From JAVBMU01 sp031551755 (GTDB taxonomy: Bacteria > Actinomycetota > Actinomycetes > Actinomycetales > Cellulomonadaceae), in NCBI GenBank assembly GCA_031551755.1, contig JAVBNE010000114.1:1-34131 (forward strand): a stretch of 34,131 nt of DNA, written 5' to 3'. A program made the position numbers and the translations under genes. Numbering within the stretch: the stretch's first letter is position 1; each line of letters begins with the position of its first letter. Positions 30,868-34,131 of this stretch are shown in pieces. The notes beneath the pieces are model-generated. The model saw only the letters and a program-made list of their open reading frames with translations, searched no databases and was not told where the DNA came from.

Positions 30868-33800
30868 ATGTTCCGTCAGCTCGCGGCTCGTCGCGTGTCG
30901 GTCTTCACCGCCGCGGTTGCGCTGGTGCTCACCGCGTCGCTTGCCCAACCGGCCGCCGCCGACAGCGCGCCGGTCAATCCGGCAGATCCAGCCACCCCGC
31001 CGACCGTGACCGCCGATGTGCTGCCCACGGTGCAGATCGACGGTGTCGTGTGGTCCCAGGTCGTGGTGGGCAAGACCGTCTACGCCGCCGGTAGCTTCAC
31101 CACGGCCCGGCCGGCCGGTGCGGCTCCGGGGACCAACACCGTCCCGCGCAACAACTTGCTGGCGTTCAACATCGAGACGGGCGAACTCGTGCAGAGTTTC
31201 GCGCCGAACCTGAACGGGCAGGCACGGGCGATCACGAAGTCCCCTGACGGGAAGCGGATCTACGTCGTCGGCGACTTCAACCAGGTCAACGGCCAGTGGC
31301 GGGTGGGCATCGCAGCCTTCGACACCGCTACGGGTGCCCTGGTCGCGGACTTCCGGCCCACGTTGTCGGCCCACGGCTTCTCCGTCGCGGCCTCGAACAC
31401 CACGGTCTACGCCGGTGGTGAGTTCACCTCGGCGGCGTCCGTCACCGGCGGCGCCCTCCAGCCGCGGCAGTACGCGGCGGCCTTCAACGCCTCGGATGGC
31501 TCCCTGACCCCGTTCGTCGCGAATGCCAACAGCACGGTGATGGCGATGACGCTCACCACCGATGGCTCCAAGCTAGCTCTCGGTGGCCGGTTCACCACGA
31601 TCAACGGCGGTGACGCCTACGGGCTGGCGACGGTCAACCCGAGTTCGGGTGCTCAGATCGCCCTGCCGGCGAACGCCCAGATCCGCGACGCCGGAAACGA
31701 GTCGGCGATCCTGAGCCTGGCCGCCGACTCCTCGGGCATCTACGGTTCGGGCTATCACTTCGGCTCCGGCGGCAACATCGAGGGTGCCTTCCGCATCGAC
31801 AACGCCACCGGCCAGCTCGTGTGGGTGGCCGACTGCCACGGCGACGCCTATTCGGTCTTCCCGACCGACAAGGTCGTCTATGTCGCCAGCCACCACCACT
31901 ACTGCGGCAACATGGGCGGCTTCCCGCAGACCGAACCGTGGACGTTCTACTTCGCCAATGCCTTCTCCAAGGCGACGACCGGGGTCAACACACCCGACAT
32001 CTACGGCTACCCGGACCACCCGGGGGAGCCGGCGCCGTCCCTGCTCAACTGGTACCCGCTCTTCTACTCCGGCACCTACACCGGCCAGTACCAGGCCGGT
32101 TGGTCGGTCACCGGCAACGAGGACTACATCGTCTACGGCGGGGAGTTCCCGGGAGCCAACGGCACCACCCAGCAGGGGCTCGTACGGTTCGCCAAGCCCA
32201 GTCTCGCACCCAAGAAGCAGGGTCCACGGATCACCGGGGCGGCCTTCAACCCGAGCACGAACTCCTTCGCGGCCGGTGAGGTGCGAGTGCGCTTCTCGAC
32301 CAACTGGGACCGGGACAACGAGACGTTGACCTACCGGCTCTACCGGGGCAGTGAAGCGACCGCACCGATCTACACGGAGACGATCACCACGCCGTTCTGG
32401 AAGGTGCTCAACCGGACCTACACCGATAAGGGGCTGGCGCTCGGCAGCTCCCAGCAGTACCGGCTGACGGCAACTGACCCGGACGGGAACGTGGCCCGCT
32501 CGGACTGGGTGACGGCGACCGTGGCCAGCTCCGGCACGGTGGGCGCCTACGGTACGGCCGTCCTCGACGACCAGCCTGCGTCGTACTGGCGGCTCGGTGA
32601 GCCCAGTGGCACGGGGGCTTTCGACTGGGCCGGTTCGGCCGACCTCAATGTTGGCACCGGCGTCACCCGGGGAACGGCCGGGGCGCTGACCGGTGAGGCG
32701 AATACGGCGACGACCTTTGCAGGCAACTCCAACGGCACTGCCTCGACGACGTCGCTCAAGCAGGCGCCGAACCAGTTCGCTGTCGAGGCGTGGTTCAAGA
32801 CCACTACCAACCGTGGTGGCAAGATCATCGGCTTCGGTGACACCCAGACGGGTGCGTCGTCGAATTACGACCGTCAGGTCTATATGAACAACGCCGGACG
32901 ACTGTACTTCGGCGTCTATAACGGGAACACCACCACGGTGAACACGACGACCGCCTATAACGACGGGCAGTGGCACCATGTGGTCGCCTCGCTCAGCGGC
33001 GACGGGATGGCGATGTATGTCGACGGCGTCCGGGTGGCCGGCCGGGCCGATGCCACCACCGGCCAGGCGTTCAGCGGCTACTGGCGGATCGGTGGCGACA
33101 ACCTCGGTTCGTGGCCGTCGCAGCCCACCAGTAACTACTTCGCTGGGGCGATCGATGAGGTGGCCGTCTACGACGCGCCACTGACCGCCACACAGATCCG
33201 CAAGCACTACTCGCTGTCGGGGCGGACGGCGAATGTGCCGGCCCGGCCGGCGGACGCCTACGGTGCCGCGGTCTACGACGCTGAACCGAGCCTGTACTGG
33301 CGCTTCAACGAAACCAGCGGGACCGCGGTTGCGGACTCGGGCACTGGAAACAGCCCGGCCACCATCAGCGGTGACTATGTGCGCGGTGGGACCGGCGCCA
33401 TCGCCGGTACCACCAACCGATCGCTGGAGCTGCGCAAGCGCACCGGGACGAACGGCGGCACGGTCTACTCCCAGACCCAGTTCGCGGCGCCGACCGCCTT
33501 CTCCACGGAGGCCTGGTTCAACACCACGAGCACCCAAGGTGGCAAGATCATCGGCTTCGGCAGCGCCCAGACCGGCGACTCGTCGAGCTACGACCGGCAC
33601 GTCTACATGCAGGACGACGGCAAGCTCGTCTTCGGTACCTGGACGGGTGAAGCCAACATCATCACTACCCCCGGCGCCTACAACAACGGCCAGTGGCACC
33701 ACGTGGTCGCTACGCAGGACGCCACCGGATTGCGGTTGTACGTCGACGGGCAGCTCGCGGGCACCAACTCGCAATCCGGCGCGCAGGGGTATGTCGGCTA

Positions 33801-34131
33801 CTGGCGGGTCGGTGGCGACGTGACCTGGGGGTCGACGTCCAACAATCTCATCGGCAAATACGACGAGGCGGCGGTCTACCCACGGGCGTTGTCGGCCTCC
33901 GAGGTTGCCCAGCACTTTGCCCTCGGCAAGGGCGCGCCGGTGCCCAATGCCGCCCCGGAGGCGTCCTTCACCGCCACCGGCGGCCGGTTATCCGCTCATC
34001 TGGATGCCTCGGCGTCGGCCGATCCGGATGGCTCGATCGCCTCGTATGCGTGGTCCTTCGGGGACGCCGCGACGGGTACGGGCAAGGTCGCGGATCACAC
34101 CTACGCCCAGGCGGGTACGTACACGGTGACG
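30868..34131 (+). CDS. Large secreted propeller-LamG-LamG-PKD surface protein, 3' end beyond window
   Basis: At least 1088 residues, open to the window end. ATG 30868 has GAGG five bases upstream; an in-frame ATG at 30844 is less likely. The signal peptide is RR, hydrophobic VSVFTAAVALVLTASLA, then QPAAA before DS. Residues ~40-440 form a beta-propeller-like domain with repeated blades (VYAAGSFTTARP, IYVVGDFNQVNG, VYAGGEFTSA, LALGGRFTTING, IVYGGEFPGANG). It includes a Cys/His cluster (C323, H324, D326, H342-H344, C346). Residues ~450-555 look Fn3-like. Two LamG domains follow (~560-790 and ~797-1020), each with YWR, EAWF, GGKIIGFG and QWHHVVA. A PKD domain (DADPDGS-like, YAWSFGD) starts near 1027. 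It is probably cell-wall or matrix located and binds glycan; specificity is unknown. Confidence 0.9.
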   Translation, partial: MFRQLAARRVSVFTAAVALVLTASLAQPAAADSAPVNPADPATPPTVTADVLPTVQIDGVVWSQVVVGKTVYAAGSFTTARPAGAAPGTNTVPRNNLLAFNIETGELVQSFAPNLNGQARAITKSPDGKRIYVVGDFNQVNGQWRVGIAAFDTATGALVADFRPTLSAHGFSVAASNTTVYAGGEFTSAASVTGGALQPRQYAAAFNASDGSLTPFVANANSTVMAMTLTTDGSKLALGGRFTTINGGDAYGLATVNPSSGAQIALPANAQIRDAGNESAILSLAADSSGIYGSGYHFGSGGNIEGAFRIDNATGQLVWVADCHGDAYSVFPTDKVVYVASHHHYCGNMGGFPQTEPWTFYFANAFSKATTGVNTPDIYGYPDHPGEPAPSLLNWYPLFYSGTYTGQYQAGWSVTGNEDYIVYGGEFPGANGTTQQGLVRFAKPSLAPKKQGPRITGAAFNPSTNSFAAGEVRVRFSTNWDRDNETLTYRLYRGSEATAPIYTETITTPFWKVLNRTYTDKGLALGSSQQYRLTATDPDGNVARSDWVTATVASSGTVGAYGTAVLDDQPASYWRLGEPSGTGAFDWAGSADLNVGTGVTRGTAGALTGEANTATTFAGNSNGTASTTSLKQAPNQFAVEAWFKTTTNRGGKIIGFGDTQTGASSNYDRQVYMNNAGRLYFGVYNGNTTTVNTTTAYNDGQWHHVVASLSGDGMAMYVDGVRVAGRADATTGQAFSGYWRIGGDNLGSWPSQPTSNYFAGAIDEVAVYDAPLTATQIRKHYSLSGRTANVPARPADAYGAAVYDAEPSLYWRFNETSGTAVADSGTGNSPATISGDYVRGGTGAIAGTTNRSLELRKRTGTNGGTVYSQTQFAAPTAFSTEAWFNTTSTQGGKIIGFGSAQTGDSSSYDRHVYMQDDGKLVFGTWTGEANIITTPGAYNNGQWHHVVATQDATGLRLYVDGQLAGTNSQSGAQGYVGYWRVGGDVTWGSTSNNLIGKYDEAAVYPRALSASEVAQHFALGKGAPVPNAAPEASFTATGGRLSAHLDASASADPDGSIASYAWSFGDAATGTGKVADHTYAQAGTYTVT

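Noticed and set aside
31573..33915. 780-residue open frame on the minus strand opposite the LamG protein
   Set aside because: It is an antisense by-product of strong GC3 bias. The plus-strand frame has a signal peptide, known domains and repeats, while the minus frame shows no domain or ribosome site.

Overview
The window is GC-rich actinobacterial (Actinomycetota) chromosome. The main evidence is gene order. rpfB-rsmA-ispE-uup runs together, tRNA-Gln-glmU-prs is followed by rplY-pth, starts are often GTG or ATG with 1-4 base stop/start overlaps, and a resuscitation-promoting factor is present. I cannot place it below phylum with confidence; a Propionibacteriales or Micrococcales relative would fit.

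Region 1 (1-2237) is accessory DNA. The right end of an IS3-family element stops inside the Asp-Pro-Glu-Gln-Arg-Arg (D-loop) segment of an ABC ATPase gene. Only the ATPase C-terminus remains on this side, followed by two overlapping integral-membrane genes that were its likely partners. A divergent lipoprotein gene (2234-2800) follows.

Region 2 (2801-10015) is housekeeping. A long leader precedes rpfB (cell-wall lytic transglycosylase). rsmA/ksgA (16S rRNA dimethylation), ispE (MEP isoprenoid pathway) and an Uup-type ABC-F ATPase come next, then a stand-alone TrpB2-type tryptophan synthase beta-like enzyme.

Region 3 (10045-14957, minus strand) carries two transport/regulation units. The first is a MarR regulator with a CynX-type MFS transporter. 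The second is a TetR regulator followed by a NatA/NatB-type ABC exporter. The gap between them holds a palindromic candidate MarR operator, a 20-bp tandem repeat and a nested 70-bp palindrome.

Region 4 (15159-21529) holds tRNA-Gln(UUG), glmU, prs, a SIMPL-domain protein, a polyprenol-phosphate mannosyltransferase fused to GtrA, rplY (bL25) with a leader and a clear terminator, and pth.

Region 5 (21571-30593) is a surface-glycan locus. It encodes five glycosyltransferases, a CDP-alcohol phosphatidyltransferase with an intact active-site motif, a polysaccharide deacetylase without a visible signal peptide, a DUF2277 protein and a Wzx-type flippase. No polymerase, ligase or nucleotide-sugar synthesis gene is seen inside the window. 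Upstream GlmU (UDP-GlcNAc) and the polyprenol mannosyltransferase could supply precursors; this is inference.

Region 6 (30868-window end) starts a very large secreted protein: signal peptide, beta-propeller-like domain, an Fn3-like segment, two duplicated LamG domains and a PKD domain that runs off the window. The glycan locus together with this surface protein is the best candidate for an undescribed system, but every component belongs to a known family. Novelty would lie in the combination and product, which the sequence alone cannot show.
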